Below, piece by piece: positions 23,837 through 36,408 of a stretch of DNA of 64,000 nucleotides (positions within the stretch are counted from its first letter, which is position 1; each line of letters opens with the position of its first letter). Position numbers and translations under genes: made by a program. The notes beneath the pieces are model-generated. The model searched no databases. It saw only the letters and a program-made list of their open reading frames with translations, and was not told the origin of the DNA. This stretch comes from Apostichopus parvimensis (Eukaryota > Echinodermata > Holothuroidea > Aspidochirotida > Stichopodidae), in assembly GCA_000934455.1 (NCBI GenBank), contig KN887581.1, positions 124,001-188,000 on the forward strand, in the 5' to 3' direction.

Positions 23837-26664
23837 TCAGTTGAGAAATTTATAAGGAATCCAGTTATACTCTTTATTTAGCCCAAACAGTGACAATGTG
23901 TACAAAATCATGCATTTTCTTGTTTATATACAGGTCAAAAGATGTTCCCATTGGGGAAGGGTATCCCACGGTCATCAGTTTGAAGTGGACCCACAATCAT
24001 GAAACATCAAGTGCTGATGCCCTTCGGGAAAGAGATGTCAATAGTGAAACCAGACAGAAGCTACTGGATCTCTTCAAATCAGGCCATTCACCCTCATCAG
24101 CCTTAGATACCATCAAATATGATCTTCAAGTAAGCTGCACCAATGAAGAATACACTAGACTCTCTGCTGACAGGTCATGTTGCCCTGACTTGCAGTACAG
24201 GTGAGACTCAAGTGATGTTTGTATATCATTAATAACCTAGGACATACAAATGAAAAAAAAGTTCTATCAAATGCATGTACAATTATTGGTTAATCTCAAC
24301 ACAAAAACAGAAGTTTAGTAATATTTATGGAAAAAATCGGAAGATGTACATGCAGGACTGGATGGCTAATTTTACTACATTTCAGTTGTTTCAATGTTGA
24401 AAACAATAACGACTGACCTCTCACAAAAGTTGTAAAAAAAAGTTTGTAACAGGTTCAAAACAGGTGGTCAATGTATATTATAAGAAAATAAATGCATAAT
24501 ACCAAATAGTGTGAATGGATTTAATTACAGTTTGTTTGTTTTTTTATTGGTTGAGCTAAACACAAAATACCAGTAGGAACTTTAAAGGAGTGCCATTGTT
24601 CATTGTTTCCCCAAATTTTCTAACTTTAAATCCTTATATGCATATCAGCACATATCCTCAATTACTACATTTTTTTTTACTTTTGGGTTGACAATTAACA
24701 GTGATTTTTTATTTTCGAATTAATACCAATTGCCCAAAAAAAAATCAATTTCTTGGATGTACAGTTGAAATGATTTTTGTGATTTTTTTTCGGCTTTTGG
24801 TTTTGTTTAGTTGCAGGGTATTTTACCACAAGTTCAAAACACACTATGGAGACACTGGAGGAGAGAAGATGATGCTTTTTCTGGATAACAAGGTACAAGA
24901 TGAATGCGTCAAAATTGACACCTCGTCAGATGGCCAAACAATCATTGCTATCTGTACACCACTTATGAAGAGGGTCCATTCCATGTGGAAGTTCAGTAAG
25001 GAAATGGTCTTTGTCGACTCCTCGGGCAACATGGACCGTCAGAACTGTAGAGTGTTCTTGATGTTGACTCACAGCCCCGCTGGTGCACTACCTCTTGGCG
25101 TTGCTATCACCGCATCAGAGTCGGAGGCAACATTGACATCTGCCTTCAAACTGTTGGAGTCGGTTTTCCCCGAGAATTCATTCTTCAAGTCAAAGAATGG
25201 TCCGGATGTGATCATGACGGATGACTGTACCTCCCTTCGCTTAGCTCTACACGATGTTTACCCTGAAAGCGTGTTGTTGCTCTGCACTCTCCACCTAATG
25301 CAAGCTATGTGGAGATAGCTGTGGGATAGCAAACACAAGTTGGAAAAAAACATAGACCGCTCCTTCTCAATAGCTTCAAGACCCTTGTCTATGCAGAGAC
25401 AGAGGCCGACTTGCAACAAAAGTTTGAACGCGTAATATTAGATCCAGTTGCACAAAAGTACAGCAGCTTCATCACTCATGTCCAGGAGACATATGAGCGC
25501 AGAGTGTCGTGGTCACTGGCACATAGGCAGGATCTCAGAATCAGGGGAAACAACACCACAGCCTATTGTGAAGCTGCAATGAGGATTCTCAAGGACAAAA
25601 TATTGTACAGGTTGAAAGCATTCAATGTATGTCAACTGACAGATTTCATCCTCACCAGGTTTGAAGACTACAACATCAGAAAACTCACCGACATCGCCAA
25701 CAATCGCCTCAGCAACACCAGTCTTGCATCCCGGTTCTACCCCTCCCCTAAAGAGGTCTCACCAGATGCGGTCAGTCGTACAGAAAATGAGGATGAATAC
25801 ACTGTTCAGAGTGCCAAAGAGCAAGCCCTGTATCATGTAAATTTTGAGATTGGTACTTGCACTTGCCCTGTTGGCAAAACTGGAGCTCCTTGCAAACACC
25901 AAGCAGCAGTCATTCTTAAGTACAGTTTGGAGTCAACGAACTTCCTCCATGTTCAGTCAGTTGAGATGAGGAGGCTCTTCCATACCTTAGCTACTGGTGA
26001 GACGACCATGGATGACAGATGGTTCCAGCCCTTACGGAGTGGCATATTAGTGCCAGGTAATGAGATCCAAGCAGATGGAGGGGAAAGGAATCAGCAAGTG
26101 ACCAGTGAGGAAGACATCACAGATGTCGGAGAAGCTACATGTAGGCAAGACCCTCAAATTGTACGGATCCAGTCTCTTAGAGCTCATGCAAGTCTGGCCA
26201 ATTCATTTCACCGACGCAATTCCCCAGCATCTTCAAGTTCAACCCGGCCAACCTATCTAGAGGATGAGCTGCAGGATACATTCGAGTCAATAAACGAGGA
26301 GCTCAAGAGCGATGATGTCGAGTTTCAGCAAGCAGTCCAGCATTTTATTTCAAATTACAGGAAGCTCACCACGCGTAGTCATCTGATCAGTGCCCTTCGC
26401 ACATTTGGCAAGTACAGTGGGGCATCTGTGTCATTGAGGCACAGATACAAGGCAGGAGTTATGCAGACATCTTCTAAAATTGGAGTCCAGCCGACATCGG
26501 TCGCAAGACGAAAGATGCCAATGGGCGGGGGAAGGCGGCTTACTGTGGGGCGGCCATCAAAAGCTATGTTTACACCAGAGCATGCATATGCCACCCAAAG
26601 CAAAGGAAATAATAGGCATGCGCTCCCTGAGAAAATGAGACAACCTGCACCACATAACGTATGA

Positions 26665-26984
26665 TTCTGTGTTTCTCAAAATACATCACTAGGCAAGAGC
26701 CATTCTTCAAAAATGTAAGAAACATATTTTCAGTGTGATTCATTTTTAAGGGTCAATGAAATCATGATGGATCTTTAGGAACAGTTTTGCCATTTCTACT
26801 TCTCTTTATGTACTTAAAGTACATGTAATTAACTTTCCTTTTTTTATTTATTTTAGTGAAAGTGCACTTTTTTTAAGCTTTCAATTTGTTCATGCTTTTT
26901 ATGTCAAACGAGGTTTTTGTTCTGATGTCATTTCAGGAAGACGCTGTTAAGCTTATGGGTTTTCTGTTTAAATTGTGAGCCCAA
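26665..26984. other. Noncoding gap between MULE gene and Gypsy relic
   Basis: AT-rich, no gene; probably 3' UTR of the MULE-type gene and flank. No 5' LTR of the following element could be found in it. Confidence 0.4.
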
Positions 26985-29900
26985 AAATGTGCTCATTGAA
27001 AACGTTACAAAATTTTGCTTATTGGCTATTACCTTTTAAACTGGATACTGGTTGACAAGCCAACATCATCACAGTTTCGACCTACCATAGTCTTCGCAGT
27101 CCAGGAACAATGCACAAAACAAGAATAAAACTCACAGATTACAGTTACCAAAGAGTACCGGTTTTGGGATCCTGCCGATTGCTATGCTCAGTTAAGAAAA
27201 GACGCAGTCACTCGAGTTTTTCATTGTCAACTTGAAGGCACATTATATCCTTGGACTAAGACCCAGTGTGGAGCTAGGATTGATACAGCGTGTTGAAATG
27301 GTCAACGCAGACAGTCACCACATAGGTGAAGACATCAGCCAAGAGTTCTCTGATGTAATGCAAGGCATAGGATGCATCAAACAAGAGCATCATATTGAAT
27401 TGAATGAGGACGGTCACCCATGCGTGCATCCCCCAAGAAAGAGTCCACTTGCTATGCTTAAAAAAACTAAACGCTGATCTCGATACAATGGAAAAAACTG
27501 GTATCATAAGCAAAGTCAATTATCCGACAGACTGGGTGAACACAGTATGGTCATTGTGGAAAAATCAAATGGCAAGCTGAGGATTTGCCTTGATCCAAAA
27601 GATCTTAATAAACAGATCAAAGGGAACGTTATCAACTCCCAACTCTTGACGAATTAACAAGTGAACTAGCAGGAGCTGAATATTTCTCTGTGTGTCATGC
27701 TAACAGTGGTTTTTGGCAGATTCCTGTAGATGATCAATGTTCCGATTTGTGTTGCTTCAATACTCCGTTCGGGAGATATAAGTTTCTCCGTTTGCCATTC
27801 GGTCTCCACAGTGCCCCAGAAGTATTTCATAAAACCATGTGTCAAATTATGGATTGTATTCCAGGGTGTCAGGTGTATATTAATGACATCTTGGTATGTG
27901 GTAAAACTAAAGAAGAACATGATAAGCGACTCAGACTAGTCTTTGAAAGGGTTAGAGAACATAACCTTAGGCTCAATAAGTCAAAATGTAAGCTTGGGGT
28001 CAGAGAAGTGAAATATGTTGATCATATTGTCAGTAAAAATGGGATGAGAATTGACAATGCAAAAGTACAGATGCCAAGTCCAAATTCAAAGAAAGAGTTG
28101 GGAAGATTTTTGGGTATCATTCAGTACCTGTCCAAATTCATTCCGGATTTGAGTACAGAGGCAGCACAACTAAGAATGCTGTTGAGGAAAGACGTAGAGT
28201 GGCAGTGGGACTCAACGCATGAAAAAGCTTACAAAAAGTTCAAGCAGTTGGCCACTGAAGCACCCGTATTGCAGTTCTATGATCCCAACAAACCAATAAC
28301 ATTATCTGTTGATAGTTCACAAAATAGTTTAAGTGCAGTGCTATTGCAAGGAGGGCTACCGGTTGCTAATACTTCGAAAACACTCACACCTACGCAAGAA
28401 AATTAGGCTCAAATAGAGAAGGAGATCAATAACCTTTGTGAGAGGTTTCATCAATACCTTTATGGAAGATCATTTGTTGTTGAAAGTGATCATAAACCTC
28501 TTGAAACAATTATGAGGAAGCCACTTGCAAAAGCACCACCGAGAATTCAAAGAATGATATTGAAAGTACAAAAATATGACTTGAAAGTCGTCTATAAACC
28601 AGGAAAAGAGTTATTTATTGCAGTGATGCTATTCAAGAGCTTCACTGCCAGATACTATAGTAGGCAATGACTTTGAACAAGATCTAGAAGCACAGATACA
28701 TGCTTTGATCTCAAATTTACCCATTTCTGAGAAAAACAAAAACAAATGGAAACGTGTACAAGTGAAGATGAAGTATTACAATGCTTAAAAGAAACAGTCC
28801 TAAAGGGATGGCCACTAAACAAAAGTGAAGTTCCACTAAGTGTAAGAGAATATTGGGATTTCAGAGAAGAAATTCATGTGGCAAATAATTTGTTGTTCAA
28901 GAGTGACAGACTCATAGTTCCTAAGAAATGCAGGCTAGAAATGTTACATAAAATTCATAGCAGTCACTTGGGAATTTCTAAATGTAAACAAAGAGCTAGG
29001 GATGTACTATTTTGGCCAGGCATGTCAAGCCAAATAGAAGACTATGTATCTTGATGTTCTGTTTGCCTACAGAACAAAGGTGCCTATCAGAAAGAGCCCC
29101 TGGAGCCTCATCCAACCCCAGAAAGGCCATGGCAGCGCCTACGTACAGATTTGTTCCATATGAGAGATAAAACCTTTTTACTGGTTGTTGACTATTATTC
29201 AAAGTTTGTTGAGATAAGTCAATTGCGTGAAACTACAAGTAAAGAGGTGATAAACAAACTCCAAGAGATATTTTCCCGTCATGGGATTACAGATGTGTTA
29301 GTTTCGGACAATGGTCCGCAATACAGTAGTAAGTTGTTCAAAGAGTTCACCACCAAGTGTGAATTCGGTCATTTGACATCAAGCCCAGGTTACCCTCAAT
29401 CTAATGGCATGGCGGAAAGAATGCTTGAAACTGCCAAAAATGTGTTCAAAAAGGCTGAACAGAGTAACCAAAGATCCACATCTTGCTTTATTAGAGTTGA
29501 GAAATACTCCAATTGATAGTAACCAGCAGTCACCAGCTCCGATTTTAATGGGGCGTAGATTGAAATTAACCTTACCCGCTTCCAAAGAGCTGTTGAAACC
29601 ACAAAATCACAGTGATGTTGTCAGGCATACTCTAGTACAAAAACACCATCTGCAGAAAGAGTATTTTAATAGGCAGGCTAATCCCTTAACACCTATCAGT
29701 GAAGGTGATGTTGTAAGAGTGAGAAATCCAAGAAATGGAACATGGGAACCAGCTGTTGTGAAATCTAAATTACGGTCTCCTAGATCCTTCCATGTACACA
29801 GACCCAACAAGGGACACTCAGAAGGAACAGGAAGCATTTGCTTAAAACTAGAGAAAGTCCACCAAATTTCAACCAACCATTTCATGAGGCGGAAATTCAA

Positions 29901-30140
29901 CCTACTATTCAGAATGATCAAGATCAAGAACCTCATGACAATGTTGTTAAAACTTCTAGTGGTAGAGTGGTTATCAGACCTAAACGGTTAATTGAACAGT
30001 ATTGATCACTTGATCCCATGAGTTTTGTAAATACGTTTAGTGAGAAGTTTAAGAAGCATGTAGCTGGAGAGATATCAAACACTGATAATTATTTTTAATG
30101 TTATATAATATATTTAAATTTTGCACTTTTTTAACTAAAC
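26985..30140 (+). mobile_element. Ty3/Gypsy LTR retrotransposon relic, pol region
   Basis: This is a fossil of a Metaviridae-type (Ty3/Gypsy) element. In order, it shows a protease-to-RT linker region near 27.2-27.5 kb and reverse transcriptase near 27.5-28.1 kb (the NTPFGRYKFLRLPFGLHSAP and INDILV blocks). RNase H follows near 28.2-28.7 kb, then an integrase with zinc-binding and core regions near 28.9-29.5 kb and a C-terminal integrase part to about 30.0 kb. No gag or 5' LTR is visible, so it looks 5'-truncated. It is broken, with at least about half a dozen lesions, and appears old. A purine-rich tract (AGGGAGAT) ends just before the putative 3' LTR. Confidence 0.85.
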
Positions 30141-30152
30141 ACAGGGAGATTT

Positions 30153-31110
30153 TGTAATGGTACTTGCGAAATAGCGCCATCATCAATAAAGAGAGTTACA
30201 ATATGGCTACCTCTCAATGTCATATATAATGTAATATAGTGACGAGCCCGGCTCCTCCGACATATAATACTATGTCGGGACTCGCGATAGAAAGGTACTG
30301 GGGTTATCTTGATGCCGTATTTATGCTTCTTCAGGAGACGTCTCGAACGGAAGATGGAAGAAAACAATGAGTTCTCAGAAAAAACAAGTTCACAAGATCG
30401 GATTGATTTAGTGATTCGGTATAATTTCTTCTCTGTCGATTCTCTTACAAATAAAACAAAATTACAATGATTTGACTCCGTCAATTACGCAATTTGAGGG
30501 GTGGTGAAATGGTGACGAAGTGACGACGAAGTTATGACGAAGTGACAAACTTGTAACGGAGTGCAGAACATGCGGGACCATGCCGCCTTTTATACCTTAC
30601 TTCTATAAAATCCCACTGCGCACAATCAGAAGGCAGCCAATAACCTGCTCATCCTGCATTAACTTAACGATATAAAATTTAGTCTAGAAAGCACTGATCT
30701 GCCCTGATTGGTTGGGAGTTTGGAAGTCCACCGCTTTCTTATGGAAACTTCCATACCACGTGAGAAGAACCTTCTGGAATGTTCTACAGATACAATGGAA
30801 TCTATTTGGGAAAAGGCCCTGTAACAAGATTCAATAAGATAGTTAAAACTTCTCGTGGGAAAACTGATTCCTTGACCTAGATAAATATATAAAGGGCCTG
30901 TACGATGTCTCGATAGAGTTTGTCGGTAACATCAAAGAGGCAGTATTACTATTTCATGACAATAACAATCGGTAAACCTGGACATTGGTAACTGTACAAG
31001 TTATTCCCCAATTAGCAGATTACTTTTACCCTGTCTAGATGAGCAACTCTTGCTGCCACCTCCACGTTTGTACTACCACAAACTTACCCCTACGCTAAAA
31101 CATTCTCATC
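30153..31110 (+). mobile_element. Putative 3' LTR of the Gypsy relic
   Basis: It begins TGTAATGGTACTTGCGAAAT immediately after the purine-rich tract, the usual start of a Gypsy 3' LTR. A TATATAAAG box lies near 30,885. The right end is uncertain; ACGCTAAAACA near 31,092-31,102 is one candidate. Without a 5' partner neither the end nor an age from LTR divergence can be fixed. Confidence 0.45.
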
Positions 31111-32434
31111 CGTGTTCAATATGTATAAAGCGGAATAGCTACTAGTAATAGGACTTACCATTTTGTGTGCATGCTGCCTTTGATTGGGAGTGCGCCGCGT
31201 TGGGGGGGGGGGGCGAGTTATTAGCTGATTGTACAAACAAGACTGCTTTTTGGTTCAGGTCTCCATATTGGTGTATTCGTCAAGATCACTTGACAATTTA
31301 CACACCATCCAAAGAGGGCGCACAAACAATCACCCTAAAAGACGGTGCAAACACATATTGATACGTACATTACATGGGGAGGGGGTGACCATGCAGCCAA
31401 CGAGAGCATGTTTAGATTTCTATATTGGTATCAATGAGAAATTTCCACTGCGCAAATGGTAGATTCACAGCATTAAAAATCGCTGGTATCGCATCACAAA
31501 ATGCGACACACTTAAAACCACCACACTTGTGATAAATTTCGCCAAATGTATGGAGTAAAAATGCGGTGCAGTACCGTCTGTCGATTTATTCGGTAATTAC
31601 AGAAGAATAAAAGAGAATCCGGTGTCCAAATGAATCTCTACAAGTTACTAAGACCCTGCATCAATCGCAGAAGCATTGTAACCGATTGATGGGAAAGATT
31701 CCCCCTGATCCAATGATAACAAAACCCACTTTGTGAATTATCCATGTCTTTACCTAATAATATTTCTTTGCCTTCATAGACCAAAGACGGCACAGAGGCT
31801 TTCCCAGATCATGGTGGGCCGAGTTAAATAGTGGTATGTACAGGATTCATCTGTAAATATGTTGGACATTAAAGTGCTTCAGTGCTTGAACAGCTCAAAA
31901 TTGGAACCTTCGAGAAAGTGAGAATGAATGACCTGAATCACTTTCTCATTCTTGGAAAAACATTTTTATAATGTTTATGTACTATATGTTAGAAATAACT
32001 AGCAGAAGAAGTGGGTTTTATACACAATTGCAGGTTAGGGTCATATGAATATGTATTGATATTATGTAAATTTATTTGTTCTCATATTTGAGATGTTTCA
32101 ATAGGCATTGTGTGAAAAAGTGACAATTGCAAATATTTCTGTAAAAAAAAGGCCAATTAAAATCCATTGTACTTTACGGTAAGTGAAGCCTATTCTAAAA
32201 AAAATGGGCAAAAAATCTTTTTATGCATGTACTTTTTCCACGGAACATGTAACGTCCATAACATTTTGAAACCAATTTTCCCCTATAAAATACGATTCAC
32301 CGATTTTTACCATACCTACTTTATGATGGGTTAACAACTTAGCAAATTGAAAATTTGGCTTATTAAAACTAGGTTAACAGACATTACTTTATTTGTTATT
32401 TTGTAAGGGAATTTTATGATAGCTATGGATTAGT
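31111..32434. other. Noncoding stretch
   Basis: No gene seen. Features noted are a G run near 31,202 and an inverted repeat GAGAAAGTGA / TCACTTTCTC at about 31,913-31,948 that could form a hairpin. Confidence 0.4.
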
Positions 32435-32690
32435 TCAATTGTCACAGAACTCTGTGTGCGAGGTATGTTCTATCATAGGAATGGGCTACTTCTCTTGTCC
32501 CACAACTGTATATGTGTGTGAGGTAAGCTCTATGATAGGAATGGGTCACTTGAATTGTCCCACAACTGTATGTGTTATTTGTGTTATATTACAGGAATGG
32601 GCTACTTTAATTGTCCCACAACTGTATGTGTGTGAGTTGAGTTGTACCATAGGAACTGATTACTTCAATTCACACACAACTTTTCTTATT
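32435..32690. repeat. Tandem ~65-80-bp repeat, four units
   Basis: The order GGAATGGGCTACTT, then AATTGTCCCACAACTGTATG, then TGTGTGAG is repeated, with drift in the last unit. The GTCCCACAAC core is also found at about 50.8 kb and, in mirrored form, at 13.4 kb. Confidence 0.75.
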
Positions 32691-32698
32691 CAAAACTT

Positions 32699-34170
32699 AC
32701 AAAGCAGGTTTGAACATCCCGAAAAAGATACAGTGGACTTCGCATGTCTAAAAGGTGTCTTATTCTTTCACCTTTGTTAAAGTATGGAGAGCACCATGAG
32801 GATGGTGGTCATAATGAAATGACTTGCCGGAATATTGTGTCAGAAAAGTTGACACGCATTGCCGGGCTTCTTTTAGACGCTAAGAAATATGTCCCAATGT
32901 GGAGTCTGCAAAGGACTTCATTGATCCATGAAACTTCACAAAAGTTGTTCAGGCTGTCAGAGTTGCTCTGGGTTCAATGCCAGCATACAAGCCTTTGCTT
33001 CACCTTCTCTTGCGAATAAGCTTGGACAAAGCTTCGCAGTGCTAGCTGAGCTTGTCATCAGTGATGCCATTGAAACTGGAAACACTGAGAATGAATACAA
33101 AGCGGAAGAGTTCCTGAAACTGAAGAGGTTCAAATGGAAGAAGAACATTTCTTCCAAAGTGTATAAGCAGCAGTGTAAACAGACATGGGAGAAGCCCAAA
33201 AAGATCCCATTAACTGCTGATACAGTTAAACTTAATCAGCTGATTTTGAACAAAAGAAAAGAAACAAAACAAAATATAGAATCAGATGGTATCACAACCT
33301 CCCTCTGGCGAGAGCTAGCCTCCCTACCACAAAGTTATGTCATAACATTCAACAGACGCCGGCCTGGGAAAACACAGTTCCTCAACTTGGACTGGTATCA
33401 AACCCACATCACCAAGGCTGATGCTCACAGAGGATATGCTTGAGTTTCTGACCATACTGAATGACAACCAGGAGACTGCAGGGGTTTTAGAAGAGAATCC
33501 TTACGTTTTTGCCTGCCCGAGTGACGAATCAGTGCAGCCTCTAAGAGACCATCAATGTCTGAAGTAATATGCCAAACAATGTGGTGCTAAGCATCCTAGC
33601 AGGCTTACGGCAACAAATCTCAGTAAACATTTAGCCACAGTGTCACAAATCCTTAACCTGTTCTCATCAGAACTGTAGCAATTGGCCAACCATTTGGGTC
33701 ATCACGTCAATGTTCATCGACAGTATTATCGCCTTCCCCAGGATATTATTTTCCTGGCCAAAATCAGTAAGTTGCTACTAAAAGCCGAGGAAGGCAGCAT
33801 CCACGATCTGAAAGGTCAGTCACTGGATGACTGTCAGATCCAAGGGGATCAGGAGTTATGACAGTGGTGATGACTGTGTGCCAAAAAGAGACACAAAAAA
33901 AAAATTAAAAAGAGGACACAAAAATAAATAAAAAAGAACCCCAAAAAAGGTGAAAGTTGTGAAAACGAAATGGAGTGAGACCGAAGAGAGTGCTATCATG
34001 AGTGATCCTCATCTGCAAAAAGGTCTCAAAACAGTGCATCCGCTCTACACGGATGAGTGTCTCCAAGCAAAATCTAACATCAGTATCTCCAAAACAGGTC
34101 TGTCAGCCAAATAAAATCAAAAGTTTGGAAGCTAAATCAGAGGGGGAAAAAAGGAACAAGTCAGGCTGAA
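32699..34170 (+). pseudogene. Second Crypton-like recombinase copy (heavily decayed)
   Basis: This is collinear with the gene at 54-2133. It has PLTADTVKLNQLILNKR against PLTADNVKMNLYLSKAE, and FNRRRPGKTQFL against LNRRRPGETQFL (box I). SKHLATVSQILNL and LGHHVNVHRQYYRLPQ (box II and active-site end) lie near 33,622-33,745. The zinc-finger N terminus is not visible. The Myb-like tail is reduced to KWSETEESAI and a short QIKSK-like stretch near 33,970-34,140. At least two frame changes and three stops break it, so it is older or more neutral than copy 1. The two are clearly diverged relatives, not a recent duplication. Confidence 0.65.
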
Positions 34171-34174
34171 CACT

Positions 34175-36092
34175 AGATGCAGGCTATGGTCCTGTTAGTA
34201 CGTCTCTCACTATGTCTGTCTGTCTGTTACGCCGCTTAACACCCGAAGGACCATGCCTCTCTGTCACTCTCTCATGTCATTTTAGCTTGAAAACTCCCCA
34301 ACTTTAACATGCCTAGTTTGATCAAGTTTATACTAAATAAATATTTGAACCATGCATTATATTTTTCCATCATCATAGTGTTGGAATATGTTGGCATAAG
34401 GCATAAAATTGTAACAAAAAATAATTATTGTATCACATATCATCTATTTATTTGGCACTAAATACAGCATGACCCACGTTATATGAAAAGGACTAACAAT
34501 AATTTGTTTTATATATATGACAGAAAATAATCAATAACATAGGTGGTTGTATTTATGTGTGCAATATTGGGATACATTGGAAGAAATTTTACGTGATATG
34601 TAAATAAAACATTAATAAGTGTGACTCATGTAACTGTGAGTAACGTTACACGTTTTTTATCAGTTCTATAGGGCACAATCTGCGATATTTTTATGCGCTT
34701 TACAATCTATCCCCTGGTCATCAGTGACTTGTTAGACCTTGCCTGCACACAGACATGTTCCCTCACACAATCTCTTTACACCCTGTGGCTGCGAGTTTTG
34801 GAGCCTCAGTCCATCACCTCATTGCAGGTCCCAATTTATACACCTGGATTGAGAGAGGCAATTGTTGCATTGTCCAAGGACACAAACACAAAGGGTTCGA
34901 ACCGGTGATCCTTGAATAATGAGCTCACTGTATTAGCCACTAACCATATTTGGAGCCACACATTTTAACAGATTTTTTATGCAAACAAATGTTATTGCTC
35001 TCAAAAGTGTCAACATAGTAGGCAATAATACAAAACACATAGAAACTGTCATCTGTCCACTTGGCCGATTAAAAAACAAATTAATATGAACTAATTCAGG
35101 TAAAACAGATAAAAAGTAACACTAACCTTGTATTGTCTGCTAACCTGCAGATTGTTGTTTAAACATTAGAATACAGTAATTAAAAATGTTAATCATGGAA
35201 GCCCATATTGTCTGATACTGAACTGTTTGTCTGCTATCTACAGGTCCACAATGCCACAATGTGCTCGACTGTTCAGTTATTGGTGTTTCCGCTTTCTCAC
35301 TAGCTTTTGTATTACATAATATATCACATCTGGGGAGTTAGGCCACTCCCAGTGTTTCCCAGCTGGGACCATAACAGAAACCTGGTAACCATCACCAAAG
35401 ATCACTTTGACTTCTCCTGGATAGACCATACCCTCGTACCCAACAGTCTCCTACAGAAATGCTGATGGCATCTTCTTCCAAACACTCAGAAGTTGCATAT
35501 TTCGTCAAAGTGAAATGCACAGCTCTATATTCAATGTGCTTCATGTGATGTACACCACCAATACACTTTGGAAACCTTAATCATAGCAAGTGTCACATTC
35601 ATTGAACCAAAGTGAAAGGCTAGGTGGATCACACAGGAAAGCCTGTGGTAGATCATGTGTGTATGTTGGTGCAGAAGGGTCAGGTTTAGGCAAAGTGTAC
35701 ATTACAGTCTGTGTTTCAAACGAAATAAGTCAGGAGTAGTTCTTATCAGGATAAATCATTATTCAGGCCTACAGTTTATGAATATATATTTTTACAGGAG
35801 AACTTGTGAAACTTTGGTTACAAGAATTAACCCCCACAGTGCGTGAAACGTTGTACACTCGTTTTCAAACAAAGGAGGGCACCCCTAGCTCTATTATATG
35901 AAAATTCATGTGATGATGACTGCTGTCATCCAGTGCCTACTTGCTTAAAAACGGGCCGCAACACCCAGTGACGAGTGGCGTGTGAACTAGGAACTAAGTT
36001 CCGTGTTCAATAAATTTCTGAATGGGTTTAAACCATTTTTTTCAAACAAATTTCTTCGTTTTATTGTGTATGCTAGATTATGGAACTCATCT
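34175..36092. other. Noncoding stretch with one SINE
   Basis: Apart from the SINE at 34,825-34,946 nothing gene-like was found. Open frames of 60-71 codons show no domain. Confidence 0.4.
34825..34946 (-). mobile_element. tRNA-derived SINE copy 2
   Basis: On the minus strand TGGTTAGTGGC (34,936-34,946) is a good A box and GGTTCGAACC (34,894-34,903) a perfect-looking B box, at tRNA-like spacing. Downstream come GTCCTTGGACAATGCAAC and CCAGGTGTATAAATTGGGAC, matching copy 1 at 8,008-8,130. A true tRNA gene is excluded by the lack of a closing acceptor stem. Confidence 0.6.
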
Positions 36093-36271
36093 TTAAAGTG
36101 GTCCTGCCATGGGGGTATTCCAGGTTATTGGATAGCTAATTTGGAGGATTTGTTTTCCAAAAATATAACTTTTATTTCATAAAACCTAGTCGTTCGCGAG
36201 AAAATTGTAAAAGAAATTGGCTACTTTACGCAACCTTGTAAAAAAAAAGTGAAATCAGCTGATGTACGCGC

Positions 36272-36289
36272 TGACGTCATATCGTGAAC
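36272..36289 (+). promoter_or_regulatory. CRE-like site plus shared 16-bp word, transposase side
   Basis: TGACGTCA (36,272-36,279) overlaps ACGTCATATCGTGAAC (36,274-36,289), about 120 bp upstream of the transposase ATG. The same 16 bases lie in front of the minus-strand gene. It may be a promoter element or a subterminal transposase-binding site; sequence alone cannot tell which. Confidence 0.5.
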
Positions 36290-36408
36290 GCTGGATGTAA
36301 ACAACACTCGCACTGTTCGTTGAGTTCGTGTGGTTTATGGTGTGTAAGCGTGGTTGTACATCCTCCATTTTGTAGCTTTTGTCTTCAAATTTACACCGAT
36401 TGATTAAA

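Larger units (their letters stand above)
18474..26664 (+). pseudogene. MULE-type transposase with SWIM zinc finger (multi-exon, disrupted)
   Basis: Joined by phase and splice words, exon 18,474-18,683 (ETTWRTSKTYP) lies before a large intron. It is followed by 23,934-24,200 (WTHNHETSSADALRERDV, GHSPSSALDTIKYDLQ) and 24,811-26,664. The last holds the DDE-type core (FVDSSGNMDRQNCRVF, GALPLGVAITASESEA, VIMTDD, LCTLHLMQAMWR) and a SWIM finger CTCPVGKTGAPCKH near 25,857-25,900. This matches MULE/Mutator-like transposases of animals. An in-frame TAG at 25,316-25,318 replaces an expected Trp, and the frame changes in the A run near 25,347-25,354, so the copy is broken. An exon between the first two is missing or unseen, because their phases do not match. 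No terminal repeats were found, so an old domesticated gene is also possible. Confidence 0.7.

Noticed and set aside
34890-34950. A tRNA gene on minus (good A and B boxes)
   Set aside because: No paired acceptor stem, and the same flanking blocks recur at 8.0 kb, so it is a SINE.
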